DNA of 45,032 bases, from NCBI GenBank assembly GCA_937922595.1, contig CALAIY010000049.1, forward strand, positions 1-45,032, written 5' to 3'. The stretch is from an uncultured Verrucomicrobiales bacterium (GTDB taxonomy: Bacteria > Verrucomicrobiota > Verrucomicrobiia > Verrucomicrobiales > DEV007). Under the pieces are notes generated by a model. It saw nothing but the letters and a program-made list of their open reading frames with translations. It was not told the origin of the DNA and searched no databases. Each line of letters begins with the position of its first letter. Position 1 is the stretch's first letter. Shown one piece after another: positions 25,533 through 33,538 of this stretch. A program made the translations under genes and the position numbers.

Positions 25533-26972
25533 TCAAACACCTGAGAAATCCGAATCAACCGGAGCAGGCGCATCCGGTGCCGGGACTACAGGAGTCGCAG
25601 CATCAGAAGTGCCCGATGAAACCGCGGCACCTCCACCGGCCTCCATCCCAGCGAGGTTGCGGCGCACAAGAATGGGAAAAATCCAGCCCGTGATGGCGAG
25701 CATCGCACATCCCATTCCAAGAAAGAGCCCCGGCATTTCGAAAGCGCGCATCCCAATATAAGCACACGCAATTACGATCACTGCCTCACATGTGGAGATA
25801 ATCGCCGTTTTGCGCAGCTCTCGGAGGCCAAGAAGCACGATATAATTCAAGTGGCTCCAAACCATGCAGGCGAAATAAAACGCAAAGCCAGCAAGAAGCG
25901 GGCGGGTGTATCCATCCGGATCATCAAGCCAAAGACCAATCGCGAAAGGCCCCGCGACACTCATGCCCACAATCACCGCAGCACCATAAGCTGAGCCAAA
26001 CCCAGCCATTCGCTTCCACCCATTTCGAATCCAAGCGACATCAAATCGAGCTGCCGCATCAGCGACAGCTGGCCAAAGCGGATGAGTGAACATCACCACA
26101 AAACCCATCAAAAGTGTGCTCACCTGGAGCAAAATAGTAAAAATCCCCGCAGCTGCCGGCCCTCCGATATGCGCAGCAATGATCACTCCGCCCTCCCGCT
26201 GGCTCAGCGGCACGACGCACTGCCCTACAGAAAAAAGGACACCATCCGAAGCAAGCTCTTTACCAGTAGCAAACGAGGCTTTCCCCGGCCCCGAAATCAA
26301 ATAAGGGCGCTTTCGAACAAGCGCGATGCTGTTTCCGCCGCGCAGCAAGGCCGGAATCCCATAGACGACCATGAGAATGAATTCAGGAGTCGGGAAAACA
26401 AAAATACCAGCCGCAAGCGCTGCCCCCGCAGCGACGTTCCCAGCCGCTCCCCATAGATTATTGATATGAACTTCCTGGTAACCGGCTCGCGCCTGATCGG
26501 AAATCCCAAAAATAAACTCCATAAAAACAACCCCAAGACTGATATAGCAGACGCGCCGAACGAGATCCGCATACGGCTCCCATCGATCCCCCAGCAAAGT
26601 TGTCACCGGCACGAAAGTAAGAACGAGCCCCGCAATCAAGCAACCGAGAAGCCCAAGCACCATCACAGTGACCACCGCACTACAATAATAGCGCCGTTCC
26701 CCATCTCTATCCTCAGCAGCCGCAAGGCGGGCAATAGCACTCGTGAGACTCGGCCCAATCCCAATCTGCATCAGGTGAATAATCCCCAATAGCGAAGCCG
26801 CGATCCCAAAAACACCAAATTCCTCTTTACCAAGCTCGCGATACGCCAGCGGCATCGCAATAAGCTGCAAGAGCACGTTCCCCCCCTTCGAAAGAAGCGA
26901 CGTGAGAACGGCGGAACGGATCGCAATCCCGCGGGAGCTTTTCACTCCAAACGAGAACTTATCACGCAGCAC
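25533..26972 (-). CDS. Wzx-like polysaccharide flippase (MATE/MOP superfamily)
   Basis: This is a 479-aa integral membrane protein with about 12 hydrophobic helices. The N-terminal region reads 'AVLTSLLSKGGNVLLQLIAM' and 'YRELGKEEFGVFGIAASLLG', typical of O-antigen/exopolysaccharide flippases that move undecaprenyl-linked oligosaccharide units across the cytoplasmic membrane. The start overlaps the end of the polyprenyl glycosylphosphotransferase gene by 11 bases. The pair encodes the first step and the flipping step of a Wzx/Wzy-type pathway. No polymerase or further glycosyltransferase is present nearby. The C-terminal tail is Ala/Pro-rich and low in complexity, ending 'DAPAPVDSDFSGV'. Confidence 0.82.
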   Translation of the reverse strand: MLRDKFSFGVKSSRGIAIRSAVLTSLLSKGGNVLLQLIAMPLAYRELGKEEFGVFGIAASLLGIIHLMQIGIGPSLTSAIARLAAAEDRDGERRYYCSAVVTVMVLGLLGCLIAGLVLTFVPVTTLLGDRWEPYADLVRRVCYISLGVVFMEFIFGISDQARAGYQEVHINNLWGAAGNVAAGAALAAGIFVFPTPEFILMVVYGIPALLRGGNSIALVRKRPYLISGPGKASFATGKELASDGVLFSVGQCVVPLSQREGGVIIAAHIGGPAAAGIFTILLQVSTLLMGFVVMFTHPLWPAVADAAARFDVAWIRNGWKRMAGFGSAYGAAVIVGMSVAGPFAIGLWLDDPDGYTRPLLAGFAFYFACMVWSHLNYIVLLGLRELRKTAIISTCEAVIVIACAYIGMRAFEMPGLFLGMGCAMLAITGWIFPILVRRNLAGMEAGGGAAVSSGTSDAATPVVPAPDAPAPVDSDFSGV

Positions 26973-28476
26973 CGTCGCGCTTGAAAAAGGTGAGTATCAT
27001 GATCTGAAAATCGAGCCAGAGGTTCCAATTTTCAATGTAAAAAATATCGCAATTGATCCGCTCAGTAAGATCCGTATCCCCGCGAAGCCCATTGATCTGC
27101 GCCCAGCCAGTAATACCCGGCTTAATGTGGTGCCTGGCGTTGTAGTGCGGGATGGTCTCACGGAAGTCCTGAATAAGCTCGGGACGCTCAGGCCTCGGCC
27201 CCACAAGACTCATCTCACCAGTGAGGACATTCCAAAATTGGGGAAGCTCATCAATATTCCACTTCCTCATGAAACTCCCAACCTTGAGGCGACGATCATC
27301 GACTTTTTTACTCCAGCCAACTTTTCCATCCTTCTCAGCATCAAGCCTCATGGAGCGGATTTTAAGTATATCGAATGAAATCCCATTCCGCCCGATACGG
27401 CGCTGCTTGTAAAACACAGCCCCCGGACTTTCCCGGTAAACAAGGAAGCTAAAGAGCGCGATCAGAGGAGCCGCGCAGACGAGCCCAATCACCCCCCCAA
27501 CAATATCAACCAGACGTTTCAGGTAGATATTTACCGGCGAATAAAGAGGAAGCTGAGACACACCAAGCACCGGAATTCCACTCATATTCTCCAGACTCAG
27601 CCCTGAGAGCAAGATCTGAAATGAAGACGGCAAGAGCTTAAATTCGACCATCTCTTTTTCACAGTCGTTTGCGATACCCAAGATGGTGCCGCGATCCAAC
27701 TGATCATCCACCACCATCACCATATCGACAGCATGATCATCAATCATATGCCGAAGACTCTCGAGATCCCCCAACTTTTGAACCTCTTGCGGAATGAACC
27801 TATCTCCCCCTCTCTCATCCTCTCCAACAGAGATAAACCCAGCAAGATCATAGGGACGGTAAACATCCTCACGCATGGATTCATAAAACCGCGTGCTCTG
27901 CTCCGACCACCCAACAAAAAGCACTCGCTGACGCAACTCAGAAGCAACAGAATCCCTCTGAATGTAGAGCGAAAACATCCATCGCCAAGCCACCAACCCA
28001 ACCACCACAAAGGTAAATCCAAGCATCGTGTAAACTCGGCTAATCGGCGGATCAACCCTAAGAATGAGCGATAACGCAAGATAACTCAGCAACCAAAGTG
28101 CCGAGACATGAAGAACCATTCGTAGCGCCCTGCGAAAGCGGAGAAGCTTCCGCGCCCGATAGAGACCACTATTAACAAGAAGGAAGCTATAAAGCGCACC
28201 CCCAAAAATGAAGTGCCCCACATACGCGGAAGGGGTGAGATTCCCATCATACACACCGATTCCAGCAATAGGCGTAAAGAAGCGCACCCAGAAGGCTGCA
28301 AGCAACCCCGCGAAGACCACGACGATATCGATAAAAAAGACCAACGCCAGTATGCGCTCTGCAGCAGCATGGCGATCACGCTCCGCAACCACCCGAGTCG
28401 CTTCAGCTCTTGGCACAGCAGACGTGGGTAATTCGGGAGAGAAAGACGTTACGAGGGAGTCCTGAGGGGGATTCAT
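26962..28476 (-). CDS. Exopolysaccharide polyprenyl glycosylphosphotransferase (WcaJ/WbaP-like)
   Basis: The protein (504 aa) has four or five N-terminal membrane helices (about 40-190). A Rossmann-like CoA_binding_3 domain follows (about 195-330, 'RVLFVGWSEQSTRF'). A C-terminal bacterial sugar transferase domain covers about 335-504, with 'KRLVDIVGGVIGLV', 'GAVFYKQRRIGRNG', 'WNIDELPQFWNVLTGEMSLVG' and 'RHHIKPGITGWAQI'. Such enzymes attach a sugar-1-phosphate from a UDP-sugar to undecaprenyl phosphate and start capsule or exopolysaccharide repeat units. The conserved Asp-Glu of 'IDELPQ' is present. An AAGGA-type ribosome site lies just before the ATG. It overlaps the flippase gene by 11 bases and uses the same lipid carrier that the DUF368 protein recycles. 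Confidence 0.92.
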   Translation of the reverse strand: MNPPQDSLVTSFSPELPTSAVPRAEATRVVAERDRHAAAERILALVFFIDIVVVFAGLLAAFWVRFFTPIAGIGVYDGNLTPSAYVGHFIFGGALYSFLLVNSGLYRARKLLRFRRALRMVLHVSALWLLSYLALSLILRVDPPISRVYTMLGFTFVVVGLVAWRWMFSLYIQRDSVASELRQRVLFVGWSEQSTRFYESMREDVYRPYDLAGFISVGEDERGGDRFIPQEVQKLGDLESLRHMIDDHAVDMVMVVDDQLDRGTILGIANDCEKEMVEFKLLPSSFQILLSGLSLENMSGIPVLGVSQLPLYSPVNIYLKRLVDIVGGVIGLVCAAPLIALFSFLVYRESPGAVFYKQRRIGRNGISFDILKIRSMRLDAEKDGKVGWSKKVDDRRLKVGSFMRKWNIDELPQFWNVLTGEMSLVGPRPERPELIQDFRETIPHYNARHHIKPGITGWAQINGLRGDTDLTERINCDIFYIENWNLWLDFQIMILTFFKRDGAA

Positions 28477-28481
28477 ATTCC

Positions 28482-28629
28482 TTACGGATAGATTAGTTTA
28501 ATAATAGCTGGCCGAATGACAGGCTCATTAAAACCTTCTGTTCTCATATCCATCACTACTATAGCGAGTCTATTCTCATTTTCTAGCAAAATAAATGAGA
28601 TATTATAATTTTTGAGAAAACAGGACTCT
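28482..28629 (-). other. AT-rich leader with unassigned reading frame upstream of glycosylphosphotransferase
   Basis: This gap between YraN and the glycosylphosphotransferase start is much richer in A and T than its neighbours. One minus-strand frame stays open across it and ends five bases before the next ATG. It reads 'NYNISFILLENENRLAIVV', then 'MDMRTEGFNEPVIRPAIIK', which looks protein-like. The upstream part of that frame is only a shadow of YraN. It may be a small leader ORF (ATG at 28553), a gene remnant, or chance. The promoter of the polysaccharide genes is probably here. Confidence 0.3.
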
Positions 28630-29226
28630 TTACGTGTAAGTAAAAGGCTCAGACAGGACAAACGCACCCTCGATGTGATTAATCCGAGGACTCTCATTCT
28701 CCACAAAAACGATCTCCACAATATCAAAGCGGAAGGCAATTTTTGGTAACCCCAACATTTTCAGCCACTTTTGCGCCCCCACACTGAGATAGCGTTTCTT
28801 ATCTGAATCCACAGCATCAGCCGGTCGCCCCCATTTCATCGACGTGCGTGCCTTTACCTCACAAAAAACAAGGGTCTGACCATCACGAAGCACAATATCG
28901 ATCTCACCTCCCCCCATTCCCACAAAATTTCGCCAAAGAACGCGAAATCCTTTCGCCGCGAGATACTGAGCAGCCACCTTCTCCCCGAGTTCACCAATTT
29001 CCGCAGTTTTCAATCGCCGCATCCCACCCGTCTCCTGATCCAACACTTCCAAAGTCATCACTTGCCGAGGCCATGGCCGAAGCCGCGCAAGAAGGGTTAA
29101 AAACAGACCTCCAATCCCCGCCCGGCGGTAGAAACTTGAACGCTCGCCCGGCAGCGTTTCCGCCCAAGCGCTCGATCCAGCCCCGGGAAACAACTCACGA
29201 GACTCAGGCACCGCCTCCCCTCGCAA
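28630..29226 (-). CDS. yraN: YraN family protein (UPF0102), nuclease-like fold
   Basis: The conserved core is clear: '[20 protein letters not shown]', '[19 protein letters not shown]', '[10 protein letters not shown]' and '[13 protein letters not shown]'. This is the UPF0102/YraN pattern with a restriction-nuclease-like E...D...EVK arrangement; the biological substrate is not established. The longest frame (198 aa) starts at a TTG that overlaps the RNase HII stop by 23 bases. An ATG at 29058 gives 142 aa, closer to the usual size, so the start is uncertain. The order rplS-rnhB-yraN is a conserved bacterial arrangement, and it supports the call. Confidence 0.88.
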   Translation of the reverse strand: MRGEAVPESRELFPGAGSSAWAETLPGERSSFYRRAGIGGLFLTLLARLRPWPRQVMTLEVLDQETGGMRRLKTAEIGELGEKVAAQYLAAKGFRVLWRNFVGMGGGEIDIVLRDGQTLVFCEVKARTSMKWGRPADAVDSDKKRYLSVGAQKWLKMLGLPKIAFRFDIVEIVFVENESPRINHIEGAFVLSEPFTYT

Positions 29227-29863
29227 TCACATTTGCAACAGGAGCGAAGGAACGACGGTGCTCACGACAAGCACCATGCTCCGCGAGAGCCTCAAGGTGA
29301 ATTCGCGTCCCGTATCCCTTATGCCTCTCAAAACCATAGCAAGGAAACTCCTCAGCCAGAGCGACCATTTCCCTATCTCGCTCAACTTTCGCGATAATAC
29401 TCGCCGCCGAAATCGAAAGCGACCTGGCATCCCCCTTCACAAGCCCTTCGTGATCTAGAGAAAAACCAGGAATAGGCAATCCATCGATCAAGGCAAAATC
29501 AGGCCTCACACTCAGAGCCACGACGGCTCGCTCCATGGCGAGCCACGAAGCCTTGAGAATATTAATCTCATCAATCTCGGAGACCGTCGCCCGACCCGAC
29601 CCCCAGGTAATGGATTCATTTTCCGTAATTTCCGTGTAAAGCCGCTCACGCCGTTTTGCGGTCAGCTTTTTAGAATCATTGAGAATTGGGTGCGCATACC
29701 CCTCCGGCAAGATCACCGCCGCCGCGACCACTCCTCCAGCCAGCGGCCCGCGTCCCGCCTCATCAATTCCCGCCACTTGGAGAAACCCGCGTTTCGCGGC
29801 AGCGATCTCGTGCTCTAAATTGGGCGAAGGAGGGAGGGTGAATACCTGTTTCTTACGACGCAT
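29204..29863 (-). CDS. rnhB: Ribonuclease HII
   Basis: RNase HII (219 aa) cuts the RNA strand of RNA-DNA hybrids and removes single ribonucleotides from DNA. The catalytic acidic residues are in '[19 protein letters not shown]' (Asp and Glu) and '[12 protein letters not shown]' (Asp), with '[11 protein letters not shown]' between. I chose the ATG at 29863; the frame also opens with a TTG two codons earlier. The ATG lies just five bases after the U-tract of the rplS terminator, leaving no room for a Shine-Dalgarno. Expression may need readthrough from rplS or another initiation mode. It sits between rplS and yraN, the usual neighbours. Confidence 0.92.
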   Translation of the reverse strand: MRRKKQVFTLPPSPNLEHEIAAAKRGFLQVAGIDEAGRGPLAGGVVAAAVILPEGYAHPILNDSKKLTAKRRERLYTEITENESITWGSGRATVSEIDEINILKASWLAMERAVVALSVRPDFALIDGLPIPGFSLDHEGLVKGDARSLSISAASIIAKVERDREMVALAEEFPCYGFERHKGYGTRIHLEALAEHGACREHRRSFAPVANVIARGGGA

Positions 29864-29867
29864 GGAC

Positions 29868-29898
29868 AAAAAAAGGGGGCGCAGATTGCGCCCCCTTT
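29868..29898 (-). terminator. Strong intrinsic terminator downstream of rplS
   Basis: There is a perfect 12-bp stem (29872-29883 with 29887-29898, GC-rich) with a 3-base loop. On the minus strand it is followed by a run of seven U residues (A-run at 29868-29874). It lies 22 bases after the rplS stop and just before the RNase HII start codon. Confidence 0.85.
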
Positions 29899-29920
29899 CG
29901 AGAATTTATTTCGAGAAACT

Positions 29921-30274
29921 TTACTTGTTGCTCGTCTTGGCCTTCACAGTGGTAGCAGCCTTGCCGATGCGTGTGCGAAGGTAATTAAGCTTAGCACGGC
30001 GGACTTTGCCTTCCTTGATGACTTCAACCTTGGCAATCTTAGGTGAGTGAATCGGGAAAACACGCTCTACACCTTCGTTATAGGAAATTTTACGAACCGT
30101 GAACGCCTGGCTGATGCCAATACCTTGCTTAGCAATGACGATTCCAGCGAAAAGCTGGACACGCTCTTTACCACCTTCAACCACGCGCACGTGGACTTTT
30201 ACGTTATCGCCGACGTTGAACGGAGCGAAATCCGTTTTCATCTGCTCTTTGCCGATCTTTTCGATGACGTTCAT
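29921..30274 (-). CDS. rplS: Ribosomal protein L19
   Basis: L19 sits at the interface of the 30S and 50S subunits. The ATG at 30274 gives the usual 117-aa protein starting '[13 protein letters not shown]'; longer in-frame upstream sequence is not conserved. Characteristic segments are '[16 protein letters not shown]', '[15 protein letters not shown]', '[11 protein letters not shown]' and 'RRAKLNYLR'. The usual upstream partners (rpsP, rimM, trmD) are absent; instead a divergent PQQ-type gene begins 191 bases away. Downstream come rnhB and yraN. An intrinsic terminator at 29868-29898 separates it from rnhB. Confidence 0.95.
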   Translation of the reverse strand: MNVIEKIGKEQMKTDFAPFNVGDNVKVHVRVVEGGKERVQLFAGIVIAKQGIGISQAFTVRKISYNEGVERVFPIHSPKIAKVEVIKEGKVRRAKLNYLRTRIGKAATTVKAKTSNK

Positions 30275-30465
30275 GGTGCGGAATGCTGGGAAGCGGGTAA
30301 TCTGTGGGAAATTAAGTTTGGAAACCCCCGATATCACGGTTGCTTGAGGCTCGCATTGCGTGCCGTCTGCGTATTTCACCAATCGTGGGGGCAGGATCTC
30401 TACGCGGTTTCTTAACAAATGCAAAACCATATTGGCCAAAATTTCGCTTCTCCCTCCGAACTTCC

Positions 30466-31668
30466 ATGAAAACTCCCCTAGCCCTCCTTTCCACCCTCGC
30501 TCTCGCAGCCTCATGCAATGCTGCCGATTGGCCACATTACCTCGGGTCTGATCGATCGGGAATCACAAGCGAGGACGTACCTGATACGCTCTCCGAAGTC
30601 TGGAAGCGCAATCTTGGGATCGGAATTTCGCAGATCGTGGTGCAGGGCCAGCGAGCCTACACCATGGGCAATTACGACAATGAGACCACGATCTACTGCA
30701 TTGATCCGGAAACAGGGAAGGATCTGTGGTCGGAAAGCTTTTTCAGCCCCAGCGAGAAAAACAACTTCAGCGGCGGGAAAACACCGTTTCCCGGAGGCCC
30801 CACTTCTACACCCACGATCCACGAAGGCAGGCTCTATACTCTGAGCCGATTTGGCCACGTCCATTGCTGGGACACAGAGACTGGGAAGCAACTCTGGGAC
30901 TTGGAATACAAAAAGGCATTTCCAGACCACACTCTCCCCACCTGGGGATACTCCGCCTCCCCCTTCATCGACGAAGGCCGCCTCTACCTTGAACCCGGTG
31001 GAAAGAACCATTCGTGCGTCGCTCTGGATGCGAAGACGGGTGCCGTAATCTGGAAGACAGGGAAAGACGGTGCCGCCTACTCTACACCACAGATCGCCGA
31101 AATTGATGGGAGGAAAACGCTCCTCACCTTCAATGCCTTCGGCCTCGTCGGTCGCGACCCATCAGATGGAAAAGAGCTTTTCCGCAAGCGCTGGAAGACC
31201 AATTACGATGTGAACGCAGCGCAACCCATCGCGCTCAATAGCAAAAATATCTTCATCTCCTCAGGCTACGGCACCGGCGGTGCCCTCTTCGAAATTGCAA
31301 ACCAAGAGGTAAACACCATTTGGGAGACCAAAAAAATGGCAAACAAACACACCGTGAGTCTCCTCATCGGGAAACACCTCTACGGCTTTAGCGAGGACAC
31401 CTTGCGCTGTATCGACGTCGCCACAGGAAAACCACTCTGGAACAAAGATGGCTACGGCCGGGGCTCACTCACCGGCCTCACAGGAGGCAAAGCCATCGTC
31501 CAAGCCGAAAATGGCACACTCGCAATCGCAAAACTCTCCCCGTCCGGAATCGAGATCATCAGCGAAATGAAGCTGTTTTCAAAACACCACAGCTGGACAG
31601 CCCCCAGCGTAGCCAACGGCCGAATCTTCGCCCGCGACGTCTCCGGGAACGTCGTCTGCCTGAAGTAG
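30466..31668 (+). CDS. Exported PQQ-type beta-propeller protein (BamB-like fold)
   Basis: The ATG at 30466 gives a signal sequence '[19 protein letters not shown]'. A Cys at 17 might make it a lipoprotein, but the lipobox is not canonical. The 400-aa product begins '[18 protein letters not shown]', the usual opening of PQQ-repeat propellers in this phylum. It continues with repeats such as '[17 protein letters not shown]', '[17 protein letters not shown]', '[19 protein letters not shown]' and '[17 protein letters not shown]'. No quinoprotein catalytic Cys-Cys or Ca site is evident, so a structural or binding role like that of BamB is more likely than dehydrogenase activity. It is the first of four closely spaced + strand genes for exported proteins. 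Confidence 0.82.
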   Translation: MKTPLALLSTLALAASCNAADWPHYLGSDRSGITSEDVPDTLSEVWKRNLGIGISQIVVQGQRAYTMGNYDNETTIYCIDPETGKDLWSESFFSPSEKNNFSGGKTPFPGGPTSTPTIHEGRLYTLSRFGHVHCWDTETGKQLWDLEYKKAFPDHTLPTWGYSASPFIDEGRLYLEPGGKNHSCVALDAKTGAVIWKTGKDGAAYSTPQIAEIDGRKTLLTFNAFGLVGRDPSDGKELFRKRWKTNYDVNAAQPIALNSKNIFISSGYGTGGALFEIANQEVNTIWETKKMANKHTVSLLIGKHLYGFSEDTLRCIDVATGKPLWNKDGYGRGSLTGLTGGKAIVQAENGTLAIAKLSPSGIEIISEMKLFSKHHSWTAPSVANGRIFARDVSGNVVCLK

Positions 31669-31690
31669 CGTTAGACATCCGCGCGGGCAG

Positions 31691-33538
31691 ATGTTTTCTG
31701 GGGGCGTGATACTCCCTTTTCGATCCCTCTGCGCCACGGCACTACTTTTCGCGGCTCCTATTCTTTCTGCGCAGGTTATCGTAGCGCCAAGCTCCCTCAC
31801 TGGGCGGCAATTGTCCCGAAGTACGATATCCCTTTCTTGGCAGGACAACTCCCAAGACGAGACCGCTTTCGGCATTCAGATGCGATCTGGCAACAGCGGA
31901 TATGTCAATATCGCTATCGTCGAAGCCAATACCACCTCGACTAATATAAACTTTCCTCTTGAGCTAAATCCCACAAGCTCCCGCATATTCTTACCGGCAG
32001 GCATCAATCATCAGTTTCGTGTAGCAGCACTCAGGGGCCCTTTTAATTCAGATTTTACAGATGCTTTTTCAATTATCGCCCGGGCTTTCGAAATCCGTCC
32101 GCAAAAGGAATTCACGCTCAGCCCAGGAGACACCTTCGAATTCACTCCGCAGCTTTTTGATTCCGCGAGCAATACAGAATTCCCCTTTGAAATCCTCGAT
32201 CTCCCCCCCGGGCTATCTTACTCAGAGGAAACCGGCCTCATCTCAGGCACCGTCGTCGGCGCGCAATACACAGGATTCACCCTCGTTCCTACCACCCCAC
32301 TCTACCGCGAACGTGCCGCAGCCACGATCGATCTCGTAGCACCACCCATCACCACCAGCCCAGAAACTCTCGATATCCTCCAGGGAGCCACCACAGAATT
32401 CGATCTCGACGCATTATTCGACGATCCAGATATCGGTTCAGCCGTCCGCTACGACACAACCGAAGGCTCAATCAATATCGGGCTCTTCGACGACACCGCC
32501 CCCCGCACCGTTTCCAACTACTTCGCATACTCTGATGCCGGAGCCTGGAACGGCACATTTTTTCACCGCGCCATTGCCGGATTCGTGATCCAAGGAGGCG
32601 GCTTCACCCCAGCCGAGCCAGGCACCGCCACACGTATCCCGACGCTTCCAGCCTTAGAAAACGAGTTTTCCCCCATCCGCCCAAATAGCCGGGGCACCAT
32701 CTCCATGGCCAAACTCGGAGGCAACCCAGACAGCGCAACCAACCAATGGTTCCTCAGTCTCGGAAATAACACGACGAATCTTGATAACCAAAACGGCGGC
32801 TTCACCGCCTTCGGGAAAATTCTCGGCAATGGCCTCACCACCGCCAACGCAATCGCCGCACTCGACACCGGCACCATCTCCGTAAACGGCAGCAATCTGG
32901 TAGGCGTCCCCCTCCGAGCAGGCACCACCTCCACCTCCGAGCCCAATTCCCTCGTCACCGTTTCATCCATCACAAGGATTCCCACTCTCACCTACACCAC
33001 CACGACCCCCGGAGTCTCCATCACCGGCTCCGCAGCCACAATCACCGCCTCCGGCGAAACCACCATCTCCCTTACCGCCACCGACCTCGATGGTCTCGCC
33101 ACCACCGTAGAAATCGACCTCAATGAAGTCGCCTCCCCCACCGATCTCCGCACCTTTGCCGCCAAATTCCAAATCCCACCTGATCCCGAAGAAAATAGCG
33201 ACGGCGACACCCTCCCCACCCTCCTTGAATTCGCCACCGGTAGCGACCCCACACTTCCAGACATCGACGTCATTCAATTCGGCTCCACCGGCACCTCACC
33301 CACACTCACTTTCCCATTCGAAGCCGGCATTCCCCGCCTCACCGCCATCGTAGAGACATCTACCGACATAGCATCTTGGAATTCCGCATGGAATTCTAAT
33401 CAGGGACTAGATATCGAAGGCAATCTCCTCTCCACCTCCCCCGGCCCAGGCTCCACGACCCTCCTCACCATTTCCTCGGGCATCCCCTTTACCGCCCAGC
33501 CTCGTCAATTTTTCCGCCTCCGAATCATTCAAAACTAA
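31691..33538 (+). CDS. Secreted multidomain protein with cyclophilin-type peptidyl-prolyl isomerase domain
   Basis: The product (615 aa) has a signal peptide ending near 'APILSAQ' and a fibronectin type III-like domain (about 35-120, 'RSTISLSWQDNSQDETAF'). A putative-Ig (He_PIG) domain follows (about 130-215, 'DLPPGLSYSEETGLISG'). Next is a cyclophilin domain (about 245-395) with 'TAPRTVSNY', 'FFHRAIAGFVIQGG' and 'NQWFLSLGNN'. The catalytic Arg, Phe and Gln are kept, so activity is likely. A second He_PIG-like part and a C-terminal module ('LLEFATGSDPTLPDI' ... 'FFRLRI') end the protein. The ATG at 31691 lies 22 bases after the PQQ gene; a GTG at 31706 is an alternative. The next gene begins at the base after the stop. 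Confidence 0.85.
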   Translation: MFSGGVILPFRSLCATALLFAAPILSAQVIVAPSSLTGRQLSRSTISLSWQDNSQDETAFGIQMRSGNSGYVNIAIVEANTTSTNINFPLELNPTSSRIFLPAGINHQFRVAALRGPFNSDFTDAFSIIARAFEIRPQKEFTLSPGDTFEFTPQLFDSASNTEFPFEILDLPPGLSYSEETGLISGTVVGAQYTGFTLVPTTPLYRERAAATIDLVAPPITTSPETLDILQGATTEFDLDALFDDPDIGSAVRYDTTEGSINIGLFDDTAPRTVSNYFAYSDAGAWNGTFFHRAIAGFVIQGGGFTPAEPGTATRIPTLPALENEFSPIRPNSRGTISMAKLGGNPDSATNQWFLSLGNNTTNLDNQNGGFTAFGKILGNGLTTANAIAALDTGTISVNGSNLVGVPLRAGTTSTSEPNSLVTVSSITRIPTLTYTTTTPGVSITGSAATITASGETTISLTATDLDGLATTVEIDLNEVASPTDLRTFAAKFQIPPDPEENSDGDTLPTLLEFATGSDPTLPDIDVIQFGSTGTSPTLTFPFEAGIPRLTAIVETSTDIASWNSAWNSNQGLDIEGNLLSTSPGPGSTTLLTISSGIPFTAQPRQFFRLRIIQN

